NCBI GenBank assembly: GCA_947170435.1
Contig: CAMVTO010000007.1
Coordinates: 1 to 64,000 of the forward strand
Length of the DNA stretch: 64,000 nt
Source of the DNA: an uncultured Clostridia bacterium
GTDB lineage: Bacteria; Bacillota; Clostridia; Oscillospirales; Oscillospiraceae
Direction: 5' to 3'
Below, piece after piece: positions 10,701 through 19,607 of the stretch. The position numbers and the translations under genes were made by a program. Position 1 is the stretch's first letter. Each line of letters starts with the position of its first letter. The notes under the pieces were generated by a model that was given only the letters and a program-made list of their open reading frames with translations, did not search any database and had not been told where the DNA came from.

Positions 10701-13700
10701 ATGGAGGTCAAGATACTGCTCATCTCCTACAAAAAGACCTTCGCTTCCACTCGCTTTGGCTGGTCGCAGAAATATGGCAGCTATGACGCCATTGAGAGAG
10801 AATGGGAGAATAACGGCGTCGCGTTCCTCACCGGCGTGACGGAGAGCGGCAGGGCTTATGCCATGCGTTTGTTTGCGGACGGCACCGCGCTGGTTGCCAT
10901 CGAGGGCGGCGGCGAGATCGAAAACCGCGACTATCTGGAGCTGGCGAATCGCACATGGAACAACGGCACGCCGTCCGGCAGACGCTTGCTGAAGGCTTCC
11001 GGTTCGCTGACAAATACCCTGACCGACGTTCAGACCAACGCATATCCCTATTCCAACCCTGTCCTGACCGACGACGGCGGGATGTTCCTCTACATCTCGG
11101 ATCATGACAACGCCGACGAGCTGCAAAGCGTCGTCAGTTACGCGACCTGGAACGGCAGCGGGTACGATGAGGGGAAGACTCTTTACAATACCGAAAGCGC
11201 CACTCTCGCCGACAGCGACGTGGTCGCCAGCGGCAGCGGCGACAACGCTTTCGCCGCGTGGGTCAAGCAGAATGAATCTCCGGACAAGGAGATGCACGAC
11301 GAGACCACCTATGACGACCTTGGCATGATGATGAACGCCACGGAGGTCTACGCGGGCGTGTATCATGGCAGCGCATGGACAACAACGCCCCTGACGAATA
11401 ACAACGTCGCCGATATGGCGCCCACCGTGGCAAGCTCCGGCAACCGTGCCATCGTAGCGTGGCGCAGCCTGGCCGCGGCAGAGCTTCCCGCGGACAATGA
11501 CGAAACAGCGGACATCGCCGCCTCCTTTAACGTGGAGAACAACATCAACTACCGTATCTATGATGGTACGGAGTGGAAGCCCGTGCAGGTCGCCTACAAC
11601 GGCTCGGTCGGGACCGTGAACGCCATCGACTCGGCCATGCTCTCCGACGGCACGGCGCTGCTGGTCTACACCGTCCGCACCGGCGAGGAGGCAACCGACA
11701 CCGAAACCTTCTACACACTGGTGGGGAGCGACGGTGCTGTCAAGACCACGGGTCGTCTGACCAATGACAGCAACACCGACACCAACGCGCAGGTCACGGC
11801 GGTGGGAAAGCAGTTTATCGTCGGCTGGTACACCGAGTACGACAACGGCGAGGCGACCCACGACATCCGCCTGGCCCGCGTCAACGCCAACGGCAGTGTG
11901 GACGAAACCTTCCCGGAGAGCATCGGCAGCGCCGACATCAACACATCCTTCTCCTTCTCGGCACCTGCAAACAACAGCGATCTGAGCAAATTGTCCATCG
12001 TCTGGCCGGAGACCGGAGACGAGGCGCTGAAAGCGGTGCGCTTCTATCAGGATGGTACCGCCATCGGCGTCACCGCGGCGACGGACGTGGCGACGATCCC
12101 CGCGCACTTCACCGTGGATCAGTTCGACGCCTATACCGGCACGGACGGGACGGTCCACACCCTGATTCTGGGCAGCGATTACAGCGGGATCACGGGGATC
12201 AGCGCCTATGACACCATCAACCTGGAAGACCTTCCGGTTGAGAACACCAACGGTACGGACTATCTGACCATTCTGGAGCAGACCCCGGTGGCACACATCA
12301 AGCTCGGCTCCGGCTCCTTTGCGGAGAACGAGATCGAGGCGGAAGCGGACTTTGATCTCGCGGAAGTGACGCCCGGACTGACGCTTCCGGTGCGGTTCAC
12401 CGTCAGAAACACCGGCACGGCCACACTGGACAGCGTGACGGTGAAGGTGGACAACCAGACCAAGACTTTCAGCGGGCTCGGCCTCTTGCCCAACGAGAGC
12501 GCGCAGCTGACGCTGCTCTACGAGGTGCCGGAGAGCGTGACGGACGACCCTGCATACGAGGTTACCGCGTCCGGGGCCAAGGCGGAGGGCTGGCTGCTGC
12601 TCAACCGCCCCGACGTGGGCATTGCGGACATGAAGCTCCTGCGGGAGGGCGACGGAACCCGGGATATCCAGGTGCGGCTGGAGAACGACTCCAACATCCC
12701 GCTCAGCGGCAACAATCAGACCGTAAAGCTGGCGTTCTACAAGGACCGCGAGTTCACGAAACTGCTCGGCGAGGCATACGAGGTTCCGACTAAGAGTTAT
12801 GCCGATATCGACGAGGGCCTTTATACCTATAAGGCGACGTTGAGCGTCCGTGATCTCATCGGTGATTCCGCCAAGGAGATACCGGAAGAGGGCGTGACGG
12901 TCTACGCCAAGGCGTGGCTCGAGCACGATGGGAGCGAGTTTGAGTACGATCCCTCCAACAACTCCGCCTCCCTCTTCTTCAACGGTCTGCTGACCAAGTA
13001 TAAAGAGGCGGCAACGATAGATACGACGCTCCTGACGGATGGTACCGGCGGCTATACCGTCCAGGCTGACATCCGCAACAACTCCATGCAGGATACGGAT
13101 GTCGGCACCCTTGCGGCGCTTCTTTTGGATGACGAAGGCAATGTAATTGTGCAGAAGAGTTTCCAGGATGAATCCCTGTCGCTTACGACGGAGCAGAGCA
13201 AAAGACTCTCTGTTACTTTTGCGGCGAATGATTTGAATGGGAAGACTCCTGCGGAGGCAGTCGCTGGTACGGCCTACACGGTGACGTTTGATGTGAACGG
13301 CGGAACAGGCGCCTTCGATCCGGCCCAGACCAACCTCAACGGTCACATTACGCTCCCAGTGGCCAAGCCTACACCGCCGACGGGCATGTTCTTCAGCGGC
13401 TGGTACACGCAGACAACGGGGGGCGAACAGGTTACCGCGGAGACCGTGTTTACCGAAAACACCACGGTATACGCTCAATACATCGACCACCAGCACAGAT
13501 TCGACTATAGCGCGGAGGGTACGACCATTACCGCGACCTGTTCGGCAAATGACTGTTATCTCACGGACCATAAGGCGACCCTGACCCTTTCCGCGCCGGT
13601 GGGCGAGATCGTTTACGACGGCAATGCACACCCTGTCACCATTACTGATGACAATGGTATTCAGGGTGATGCCAAGGTTCTCTACGCCGTGAAAGGCGAG

Positions 13701-16700
13701 GGAGAATCCTATGGCGACGCTGTCGAGACGGCACCCGTAGACGCTGGGACCTACAAGGCGAGCATCACGCTTGGCACCGGTGAGGGTGCAAAGACTGCCA
13801 GCGTGGAGTACACCATTGAGAATGCCGCACTGACGAACGTCAGCGTAAGCCAAAACGGCACGTTGACCTATAACGGCAGCGCGCAGACTCCGCAGGTCAC
13901 CACTTCCGCCACCGCGGTGAATAACCAGACGGTAACCTTCACCTACAGCACGACCGAGGGCGGCACATACGGCGATATGCCGACCTTCACCAACGTTGCT
14001 GACGGCGGTACGGTCTATTACAAGGCCAGCGCGCCGAACCATGACACGGCAAGCGGCAGCTTCACGGTCACGATGAACAAGGCCAATCAGTCCGCCCCCG
14101 TCGCGCCGACGAAAAAAAGCGCGACCGTCGACAGCATCACGCTGACGGCAGTGGACGGCTGTGAGTACAGAATGGGCACGGACGGCACATGGCAGGGTAG
14201 TCCGACCTTCACCGAGCTGTACATGAACACGGCGTACACGTTCTATCAGCGGTTGAAGGAAGATGCCAACCACAACGCATCTCCCGCCAGTGCCTCCGCA
14301 ACCATCAGCACCAGCAACCACGCCCACGAGTGGAGTTATGAAGCCAGCGGCACGACCATCACGGCGACCTGCGGTAACAACGACGGCGGACACGGTACGC
14401 CGCTAACCTCCACGCTGACCATCGCCGCGCCGACGAGTCTGACCTATGACGGCACGGCAAAGGCGGCGACCGTCACGGGCAGCATCGACGGTGTTGAGAC
14501 TCCAACCGTCAGCTACAAGCAGGGCAGCACCGTGCTGGACGCGGCTCCCACGGATGCCGGCGCCTACACCGCAAGCATCACGCTGGGTGACGCCACCGCC
14601 AGCGTGACCTACACCATCGCCAAGGCGACGTGGGGCAGCACGACGGAAAGCAGCGGAGACGATAAGGCGGCCAAGATCACCGGCATGACGAATTATAAGT
14701 ACGGTCAGGAAGAAGCTCTGCCCACGCCCGGCGTCACCGAGGAGCTGGGCAGCACAGCCGGCGCACAGACCGCTTTCTATTACAGCACCTCCGCCACGGC
14801 GGAAACCGGCACGGTATGGGAGAACATGACCGCGACCACGCTCAAGCCCGGCCCTTATTATCTGTGGGCGGTGACCACCTCGACCAACTACACCGACACA
14901 GCCACGCCGCGCAAGGGCTGCGTGTTTGTCGTCGGCAAAGGCACGCAGGCTGCACCGACGATCGGGTCGATCATAGAGAACGTGGTGACCATCGGCAGCT
15001 ACGACGCGACCAAGACCTACGAATACGCGGTTGCCAAGACCAGCGGTGAACCCGGGGAATACACGGTTGCCAAGCCAGACGAGGATGGAAAGTTCACGCT
15101 CTACGGCCTGACCGGGGGTCAGACATATTACCTGAACCTGCGCGTCAAGGCGACCGCCAACGGCCTCTATGACGCGAGCAATGCAGTGCAGCAGAGCTTC
15201 ATCGCAGCCAACATTGTCTCCGTTGTCTATGACGCCAACGGCGGCAGCGGCACCGTCCCCGCCGCGCAGACCGGCGCGGATATCCGTGCCGCCTCCGGCA
15301 GAGGGCTTAGCCTCACGGGCTACACGTTCCAGGGCTGGAGTACCGACAAGTCCGCCGCCGAAGCCTCGTTCCAACAGGGTGATGCGGTCGCCCAAAGCTG
15401 CACGCTCTACGCCGTTTGGAAGGGTAACGAGTATACCGTCAAATTCAACGCCAACGGCGTGACGGGTACGATGGAGGATGAATCCTTCACCTATGGTGAA
15501 GAAAAGGCGTTGACCGCGAACAGTTTCACCCGCGACGGCTATACCTTCGTCGGCTGGGCGACCACCGCCGGCGGCACAATGCGCTATACGAATCAGCAGA
15601 GCGTCAAGAACCTCGCGACAAGTGGCAGCGTTACCCTGTATGCGGTGTGGGCGGAGAACACCTACACGGTCAAGGTGACGGTAAAGCAGACCGTCGAGGC
15701 TGAAACGACCGTGAATGCAAACGGTGCAACCGTGAAGCTCATGCGCGGCGACGCCAAGGTGCAAGAAAAGACCAGCGGCTCGGATGGCGTATATACGTTC
15801 ACTGAGATCCCCGCGGGAACTTATCATTTGGTCGTTACGAATGTGTATGACGGAAAGACCAGAACCGTTACGGAAATGGTTACGGTCACACCCCCTGACG
15901 AGGGCAATACCGTGACGCTGAACGATGTGATTCTGCCCTTTGCCGAAGTCAGCGCCGAGGTAAAGGTCACCGGCACCGACACGCCCGCCGTCATGGTCAG
16001 CGGCCTCAACAGTGAGGCGGAGACCCGTGCGGAAGACAACAAGAACGTAGTCATGACCATGGCGATCGAGGAGCAGGATGAGAGCAGTCTCACCGGCACA
16101 CCGGAAAAGCAGGCTGAAACGCAGACCGCCATCGACGCGATCAAGGACAACGGCGAGGCCTCCGGCAAGACGCTCTCCTTCCTGAACATCGACGTGACCA
16201 AGACGACCTACGCGACCGGCACTTCAACATCGCCGGAAAGTGAGATCCCGATCACGGAGACCAACAATGTGATCCGAATCAACATCCCCTATGATTTCGC
16301 CGGAAAGACCAACGTTCGCCCGTTCCGCTACCACGACGGAACCGTTACGCCGATGGTCCAGGGCAGCGAGAACGACGGCGGGTATAAGCTCGATGAGGCA
16401 AACGGCCTGATCACACTTTTCACAAAGCAGTTCTCGACCTACGCCATCGGCTACACCGAAGCGACTGTTCCCGGCGGCAGCGGCGGCAGCGGCGGCGGAG
16501 CAGGCGCGGCGCAGCCGACTGTCAACAAGACCGCAAACGGTACGGTGAGCATTCACCCGACCTCCCCGAAAGCGGGGGAGAAGGTGACCATCACCGCCAA
16601 GCCTGACGAGGGCTATGCGGTCGATACCGTGAGCGTCACCGACGCCAACGGCAAGGCGGTCAGCGTGACCAAGGTGAGCGATACGACGTATACCTACACG

Positions 16701-17345
16701 CAGCCCAACAGCAAGGTCAAGATCGACGTGACCTTCAAGGCGGTAAGCAAAACGGACGCGCTCGCGAGGTTTGTCGACGTCAGCGCCTCCGACTGGTATG
16801 CGGACGCGGTGCGCTGGGCAGTCGATAACGGTGTGATGAACGGCTGGGCGAATCCTCTTGATGCCGGTATGTTGTTTGGACCCAACGATACCACCACCCG
16901 CGCGATGGTTGCCACGATGCTCTGGCGTCTGGAAGGCTCCCCTGTTGCCAGCGGCGAAATGAAGTTCGTGGATGTGGCTGACGGTACTTGGTACACCGAG
17001 GCGATTCGCTGGGCGTCTGGTGCCGACATCATCACCGGCTCGAAGATTCCTGCGAAGACTACCCCGTGGCCGATGGGCTTCCGTCCCGACGACGCGGTGA
17101 CCCGCGAGCAGCTCGCGGCGATGCTCTACCGCTACGCGCAGTACAAGAAGCGTGACGTGAGCGCGAGCGCGAGCCTCAGCAGCTATGGCGACGCGGCGAG
17201 CGTCAGCAGTTGGGCGACCTCCGCGATGCAGTGGGCGGTCGGCTCCGGCATCGTCAACGGCATCGGCAGCGATCTTGTCCCCGCAGGCAAAGCGACCCGC
17301 GCGCAGGTAGCGACCATGCTCATGCGCTACAGCACGGAAAAATAA
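4713..17345 (+). CDS. Giant SLH-anchored multidomain surface protein (4210 aa)
   Basis: Start ATG 4713 has AAAGGAGA upstream and opens a signal peptide (RTRLKR, hydrophobic core, cleavage near ALAAG, residue about 29). The body is a chain of beta-sandwich segments without a catalytic motif that I recognise. A beta-rich stretch with many aromatic and glycine residues lies near 1850-2030, and W/D-rich propeller-like repeats near 2100-2480. A CARDB-like region (about 2545-2650) is followed by a Listeria-Bacteroides InlB repeat (about 2855-2925), MBG-like modules (about 2950-3380) and two more InlB repeats (about 3505-3650). A carboxypeptidase-regulatory-like segment, a Gly/Ser-rich linker and a divergent InlB repeat precede three C-terminal SLH domains (about 4020-4210), which would hold it on pyruvylated wall polymer. 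Residues about 373-493 are coded by distinctly AT-richer DNA. Role is probably adhesion or surface-layer structure; this is inference. Confidence 0.9.
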   Translation: MRTRLKRLTSLFLALVMVFTLIPPVALAAGVNDSLVSSLAALYDGDEVRAREELEALYEAGIIDENGNLVELDVREDGESVELAALAQRISAGETVGAITVNGHAATPEQIVQISRVGDLLELLRALEEDVEITDEHVANLEALLAGIADGSIDLSSAIERGSLILATSGDEQETENTVVSTGNVDAAEGKYTQPMLDGSDYDAEYQFALLDSTNTAYYVDSRYNGVTLDGTVTLSCTTDSVKPNDTVIVTATLDKPQPLPVSFDWSARGAGLDYNTYTVKTGGTVTWAVGESGAKSFSVKVPYKGSTEVYFPESDEARLKRIASLWAGYRAFVINVGNLQNAVFADDDSDTATPPPTAWSKTVLVKGGDKDKSYIEGTYGMEEIPLGPFTKVDVLNGSQYSVEMQAIPDKFPFVISITKPIGSAFYAGYFSTHKHTGGEGYGVDTYSYINNKFQEVTDQKATIEVQSTDYGCKILDKCKQESISPYLVLLPRGSGSTSEWNSETVEIKVGYWTPPVNVAVKSITVPDGTYYSGMTVPVTVEFDEFVAAKAGTTLTVNEVECPLLDSVDTQTRRLTFGYTVKDEDTGALNVTALTGVKNAIDVEVNVGTSFEAITDKSFGADEGVSLISNVKRNSLNGAAAKYGVSKTGAQTVTVMLPLIAGKRDWVASEAVQFESPISMPLPGHPAAASAGYLPGAYFSCDRGQTRYPVYVVEDGSDAFLVGRFIPPANESSDLRYDTLNLFLAIEALNKNTPADVTKYLPALSEVTDEGYDKENYADAPVVAGLNWSYYIKGGVRFEASETMDRPDYNAETDLYDETYNTLKLDDDRYVLLSNGQNPAKQHDVEVVVNEAFIKAIQNGVRTEDTSDLTLGYQCSSRKNFSFTSPSDFAWESSDETVARITMGADGLGHISFTGKTGTVTFTLTVQNGGKPFTLATRTLGVAEGKTPFLNIPRYSQTVPTLTNTDTDVLFASNATARNAAVGKGTTFTAKLYKVSAVNAAPSGDPVWTGNFSSPDENNRTVTHITVPGAQLSTAGVYALEIGTRYEGGTEGGMVTAALDLSATAYLTVKQAPAKVTLDKLDSYYVTSNQIPTIGYTVTPASAEVKYTVQKSGEAVSERTAPTTAGTIPFTADDLGEINGLKAAYTITVYARNSGDEAWSVDSLLLTVYNKEKLDIIISDVVAGAIGGTTGGAGTVADDTIVAMGNSGKLAGYGVKGDAYQLTFDDFNALRTDMSLQKIISANYGSGVWGLLSDKMKWASSNPDMVSVEYKQGGIYSDIRNYDYVYYAPDTDFLLAGKGETAANEKVTITATHANTGMSASFDVTTQTLDNELYMFQFLPKAETEVVYTNGSGARRELKSNAQGELAVYEPSGITSTVMAKSVKGGVTYVGTLYPEDLVSGERDIGALQLYPCNTVKLRAIGNAVLTFSNPDGSPYTGSVTIRAGVYKNGEYCPDALVRDVNGVTVNQSGRQDYTADLSATNGKLTVGFDPDQFKNASKNDVLQPGDKVSYVIEYRFGDGAAYRPGYARLNVASDYKADVKAADSLIQLYAVSGSKEQPQIFRQVMQQYYGETPTGYTRDVIGYTESIGVSPRFSKTELFTTLSLPSEAVTVENGYATYTATDDFGITLHIASSGKQLTGQKGTTVSKDTQAVQILELSALNSATLFVFPFSTMPMMQSVYTMTDANLSQDGVTDLGDTPSVRVKAQIARGGLTIGSDTLPFGVSNVTHQKDLSQPNGGAAEIAAEVKTDLTKRMDIGSAFQSVNVNEMLQQGFAFLGNLSGVAGSNQMFNMIIIPTEDPAVFRIAVLVGGKELENEDSEDGVSVNYDPNTLAEDIHEFEKALSDDDDDSNGEGKIEFSFSGALYLTAKCDIAHNKWDVAFTGGSVGAGVKGEYKWSQNFLCGPIPFFVEFKVGFGAEIEVSFVSKAEVRAMLLDTTLSLSLEAFAGLGFDLSLVAFKLGIFGRIGAAVNFQYLTQTGKSDMNGTKLSIDGEIGIKMEVKILLISYKKTFASTRFGWSQKYGSYDAIEREWENNGVAFLTGVTESGRAYAMRLFADGTALVAIEGGGEIENRDYLELANRTWNNGTPSGRRLLKASGSLTNTLTDVQTNAYPYSNPVLTDDGGMFLYISDHDNADELQSVVSYATWNGSGYDEGKTLYNTESATLADSDVVASGSGDNAFAAWVKQNESPDKEMHDETTYDDLGMMMNATEVYAGVYHGSAWTTTPLTNNNVADMAPTVASSGNRAIVAWRSLAAAELPADNDETADIAASFNVENNINYRIYDGTEWKPVQVAYNGSVGTVNAIDSAMLSDGTALLVYTVRTGEEATDTETFYTLVGSDGAVKTTGRLTNDSNTDTNAQVTAVGKQFIVGWYTEYDNGEATHDIRLARVNANGSVDETFPESIGSADINTSFSFSAPANNSDLSKLSIVWPETGDEALKAVRFYQDGTAIGVTAATDVATIPAHFTVDQFDAYTGTDGTVHTLILGSDYSGITGISAYDTINLEDLPVENTNGTDYLTILEQTPVAHIKLGSGSFAENEIEAEADFDLAEVTPGLTLPVRFTVRNTGTATLDSVTVKVDNQTKTFSGLGLLPNESAQLTLLYEVPESVTDDPAYEVTASGAKAEGWLLLNRPDVGIADMKLLREGDGTRDIQVRLENDSNIPLSGNNQTVKLAFYKDREFTKLLGEAYEVPTKSYADIDEGLYTYKATLSVRDLIGDSAKEIPEEGVTVYAKAWLEHDGSEFEYDPSNNSASLFFNGLLTKYKEAATIDTTLLTDGTGGYTVQADIRNNSMQDTDVGTLAALLLDDEGNVIVQKSFQDESLSLTTEQSKRLSVTFAANDLNGKTPAEAVAGTAYTVTFDVNGGTGAFDPAQTNLNGHITLPVAKPTPPTGMFFSGWYTQTTGGEQVTAETVFTENTTVYAQYIDHQHRFDYSAEGTTITATCSANDCYLTDHKATLTLSAPVGEIVYDGNAHPVTITDDNGIQGDAKVLYAVKGEGESYGDAVETAPVDAGTYKASITLGTGEGAKTASVEYTIENAALTNVSVSQNGTLTYNGSAQTPQVTTSATAVNNQTVTFTYSTTEGGTYGDMPTFTNVADGGTVYYKASAPNHDTASGSFTVTMNKANQSAPVAPTKKSATVDSITLTAVDGCEYRMGTDGTWQGSPTFTELYMNTAYTFYQRLKEDANHNASPASASATISTSNHAHEWSYEASGTTITATCGNNDGGHGTPLTSTLTIAAPTSLTYDGTAKAATVTGSIDGVETPTVSYKQGSTVLDAAPTDAGAYTASITLGDATASVTYTIAKATWGSTTESSGDDKAAKITGMTNYKYGQEEALPTPGVTEELGSTAGAQTAFYYSTSATAETGTVWENMTATTLKPGPYYLWAVTTSTNYTDTATPRKGCVFVVGKGTQAAPTIGSIIENVVTIGSYDATKTYEYAVAKTSGEPGEYTVAKPDEDGKFTLYGLTGGQTYYLNLRVKATANGLYDASNAVQQSFIAANIVSVVYDANGGSGTVPAAQTGADIRAASGRGLSLTGYTFQGWSTDKSAAEASFQQGDAVAQSCTLYAVWKGNEYTVKFNANGVTGTMEDESFTYGEEKALTANSFTRDGYTFVGWATTAGGTMRYTNQQSVKNLATSGSVTLYAVWAENTYTVKVTVKQTVEAETTVNANGATVKLMRGDAKVQEKTSGSDGVYTFTEIPAGTYHLVVTNVYDGKTRTVTEMVTVTPPDEGNTVTLNDVILPFAEVSAEVKVTGTDTPAVMVSGLNSEAETRAEDNKNVVMTMAIEEQDESSLTGTPEKQAETQTAIDAIKDNGEASGKTLSFLNIDVTKTTYATGTSTSPESEIPITETNNVIRINIPYDFAGKTNVRPFRYHDGTVTPMVQGSENDGGYKLDEANGLITLFTKQFSTYAIGYTEATVPGGSGGSGGGAGAAQPTVNKTANGTVSIHPTSPKAGEKVTITAKPDEGYAVDTVSVTDANGKAVSVTKVSDTTYTYTQPNSKVKIDVTFKAVSKTDALARFVDVSASDWYADAVRWAVDNGVMNGWANPLDAGMLFGPNDTTTRAMVATMLWRLEGSPVASGEMKFVDVADGTWYTEAIRWASGADIITGSKIPAKTTPWPMGFRPDDAVTREQLAAMLYRYAQYKKRDVSASASLSSYGDAASVSSWATSAMQWAVGSGIVNGIGSDLVPAGKATRAQVATMLMRYSTEK

Positions 17346-17354
17346 ACTAAAAAA

Positions 17355-17384
17355 AGGAATAGCGGGCTTCGGCCCGCTATTCCT
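17355..17384. terminator. Hairpin terminator after the giant gene
   Basis: A perfect 13-bp stem AGGAATAGCGGGC with a TTCG tetraloop lies 9 nt after the stop codon. An A-run precedes it but no T-run follows on the plus strand, so it is a textbook intrinsic terminator only on the minus strand. It may still stop or stabilise the plus transcript. Confidence 0.65.
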
Positions 17385-17495
17385 ACGCAGCAGGGAACCT
17401 GCGAGACCACAACCTCGCATCCCGGTTTTTTCGGGGTGTGCTCCCAAACGTGCACCCAAAGTATTTCGAGTTCTGTGTACTGCCTTGAAAAATAC

Positions 17496-17530
17496 AAAAA
17501 ACTCTTGATTTTCTATCGAAAATCAAGAGT
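17496..17530 (-). terminator. Terminator of tRNA-Arg
   Basis: Thirteen-bp stem ACTCTTGATTTTC/GAAAATCAAGAGT with a TATC loop and, on the minus strand, a T-run. It starts immediately after the tRNA CCA end. Confidence 0.9.
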
Positions 17531-17535
17531 TTTTT

Positions 17536-17612
17536 TGGTACGCCGTGAGGGATTCGAACCCCCGGCCTTCTGGTCCGTAGCCAGACGCTCTATCCAGCTG
17601 AGCTAACGGCGC
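17536..17612 (-). tRNA. tRNA-Arg (anticodon ACG)
   Basis: The minus strand folds as a full cloverleaf of 77 nt. The acceptor is GCGCCGT/ACGGCGT with one G-U pair, the D-arm GCTC/GAGC, the anticodon stem TCTGG/CCAGA with loop CTACGGA (anticodon ACG), and the T-arm GGGGG/CCCTC with TTCGAAT. The discriminator A is followed by an encoded CCA. It decodes CGU and, after inosine editing, CGC/CGA. Its 3' end is the repeat found again at 4487. Confidence 0.97.
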
Positions 17613-17644
17613 AAACGGTTTGCTGTCCAACAGACAGCTTAGAT

Positions 17645-17673
17645 AATATAGCACACTGTTCGGAAAAATGCAA
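17645..17673 (-). promoter_or_regulatory. Promoter of tRNA-Arg
   Basis: Minus strand TTGCAT, 17-nt spacer, TATATT with an upstream TGC (extended -10). It lies about 32 nt before the tRNA 5' end. Confidence 0.65.
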
Positions 17674-17725
17674 GAGGGAATTTCAGTTTTTTTGAAAAAT
17701 CTCCCAAACCGTGTGCAATATCCGC

Positions 17726-19465
17726 TTACGCGAGGCTCTGCGCCCGCTGGAGCGCGGCGTAGGCGCCGTTCTTTTCCATCAGCTCGGCGTGGGTACCCTG
17801 CTCGACGATCCGCGCGCCCTCGACCACCGCGATGCGATCGGCGTTGCGAATGGTGGAGAGCCGGTGGGCGATGATGATGCTGGTGCGGCCCTCGCTCAGC
17901 TCGTCGAGACTCTCCTGAATGCGCTGCTCCGTCACGCTGTCCAGTGCGCTGGTCGCCTCGTCCAAAATGAGGATCGGCGGATTTTTGAGGAACACCCGCG
18001 CGATGGAAATGCGCTGCTTCTGCCCGCCGGAGAGCATCACGCCCCGCTCGCCGATGTAGGTGTCGTAGCCGTCCGGCATCGCCATGATCTCATGGTGGAT
18101 CTGCGCTTTCACCGCCGCGCGGACAACCTCCTCGTCCGTGGCGTCGGGCCGGCCGTAGCGGATGTTCTCCCGCACGGTACCGGCGAACATGAACACGTCC
18201 TGCTGGATGATGCCGATGCAGCGGCGCAGGCTCTCCTGCGTCAGCTCCCGGACGTCATTGCCGTCCACGGTCACGCTGCCCGCGGACACGTCGTAAAACC
18301 GCGGCAACAGATGGCAGAGCGTGGTCTTTCCGCCGCCGGACGGCCCCACAAGCGCAAAGCGCTCGCCCGCGTGGATGGCGAGGTTGACATCCGTCAGCAC
18401 CTCGGTGCCGTCCTGATAGTGAAACGAGACGTTGTCATAGCGGATTTCGCCCTTCGCGCCGGTCAGCTCGCGTGCGTCGGGAGCGTCCGCCACCTCGGGG
18501 CGGGTGCGCATGATCTCCAGAAAGCGGGAAAAGCCCGCGCTGCCCTGCGTGTACTGCTCCATAAACTGTACCAGCTTGCGGACCGGGGTGAGGAACACCG
18601 AGACGTAGAGCGTGAAGGTCACGAGGTCAATGTAGTCCATGCTGCCGCGCATGATGAGAAAGCCGCCCATGCCGATGACTGCCACCTGCATCACGCCGGT
18701 GGAGAACTCCATGCCGCTGTTGAACAGGCCCATCGCCTTGTAGTAGCCGCGCTTCGCGGTCTTGAAGACGTCGTTGCTGCGGTCGAATTTCTGCTGCTCC
18801 GCGCTCTCGTTGGCGAATGCCTTTGCGGTGCGGATGCCGCTGATCCCGCTCTCGATGGTTGCGTTGATCTCGGCGGTTTTCTTGCGCAGCTCCACGCTCG
18901 CCTGCTTCATCCGCAGGCGCTGTCGGGCGGTGAACCACAGGCACGGCGGCAGAATGACAAGCAGCGTCAGCGCCAGCTCCCAGCGGATGGTGAACATGAC
19001 CCCCAGCGCGCCCACGAGCGTCACGGTGCAGATGATGATGTTCTCCGGCCCGTGGTGGGCAAGCTCCGTGATGTCAAAGAGGTCGTTGGTCACGCGGGAG
19101 AGCAGTGCGCCGGTGCGGTTGTGATCGAAGAAGCTGAAGCTCAGCGTCTGCATGTGCGCGAACACGTCGCGGCGCATATCCGCCTCCACGAGCACGCCTA
19201 CGCCGTGCCCCACAACAGTGATGACGTAGTACAACAGACCCTTGAGGATGTACGCCGCCAGCATGATCGCCACCACAGTGAAAAACGCGCCGAACAGCCG
19301 CTGCGGCAGCAGGCGCTGCATGGCGCCGCGGGAGACAAAGGGAAAGATCAGATCAATGGCGGACACCGCCACGGCGCAGGCCATATCTATGGCGAAGGGC
19401 CGCCAATGGGGCCGGAAATAGGACAAAAAAATGCGGAGGGGCTTGCGGTCAAAATCAGTTTTCAT
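17726..19465 (-). CDS. ABC exporter (fused membrane and ATPase domains)
   Basis: A 579-residue half-transporter. The N-terminal 320 residues hold six predicted membrane helices of the type I exporter fold. The C-terminal ATPase has Walker A GPSGGGKTT (about 372-380), the signature LSGGQKQR (about 478), Walker B ILILDEATSALD (about 500) and an H-loop in IIAHRLST. Such proteins act as dimers exporting lipids, drugs or peptides; the single gene suggests a homodimer. The start at 19465 is preceded by AAGGAGGC; an upstream in-frame ATG has no ribosome-binding site. A consensus promoter lies in the region shared with the divergent VWA gene. Substrate unknown. Confidence 0.93.
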   Translation of the reverse strand: MKTDFDRKPLRIFLSYFRPHWRPFAIDMACAVAVSAIDLIFPFVSRGAMQRLLPQRLFGAFFTVVAIMLAAYILKGLLYYVITVVGHGVGVLVEADMRRDVFAHMQTLSFSFFDHNRTGALLSRVTNDLFDITELAHHGPENIIICTVTLVGALGVMFTIRWELALTLLVILPPCLWFTARQRLRMKQASVELRKKTAEINATIESGISGIRTAKAFANESAEQQKFDRSNDVFKTAKRGYYKAMGLFNSGMEFSTGVMQVAVIGMGGFLIMRGSMDYIDLVTFTLYVSVFLTPVRKLVQFMEQYTQGSAGFSRFLEIMRTRPEVADAPDARELTGAKGEIRYDNVSFHYQDGTEVLTDVNLAIHAGERFALVGPSGGGKTTLCHLLPRFYDVSAGSVTVDGNDVRELTQESLRRCIGIIQQDVFMFAGTVRENIRYGRPDATDEEVVRAAVKAQIHHEIMAMPDGYDTYIGERGVMLSGGQKQRISIARVFLKNPPILILDEATSALDSVTEQRIQESLDELSEGRTSIIIAHRLSTIRNADRIAVVEGARIVEQGTHAELMEKNGAYAALQRAQSLA

Positions 19466-19490
19466 GGTCAGCCTCCTTGTTGCGAGTAGT

Positions 19491-19519
19491 ATCATAATCG
19501 GGGCGGGAAAGCAAGTCAA
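19491..19519 (-). promoter_or_regulatory. Promoter of the ABC exporter
   Basis: Minus strand TTGACT, 17 nt, TATGAT, about 25 nt before the start codon. Confidence 0.75.
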
Positions 19520-19550
19520 TAGATAAAAGCGACAAAACAGCGCTGCTCGG

Positions 19551-19579
19551 TTGACGAATCCGCGTAAAACCGATATAAT
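19551..19579 (+). promoter_or_regulatory. Promoter of the VWA gene
   Basis: TTGACG (19551-19556), 17 nt, TATAAT (19574-19579); the leader to the ATG is short, about 22 nt, with AAGGGAG as the ribosome-binding site. Confidence 0.8.
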
Positions 19580-19607
19580 AACGTCACTTTTGCAAGGGAG
19601 ACGGCAT

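Noticed and set aside
10401..14393. A 1330-codon minus-strand open frame
   Set aside because: Same reason; it follows the repeat periodicity of the opposite-strand MBG/InlB modules and has no recognisable protein features.
17385..17495. Possible element end or small RNA between the giant gene and the tRNA terminator
   Set aside because: Only short imperfect repeats (GGGTGTGC/GTGCACCC) are visible; nothing supports a defined feature.
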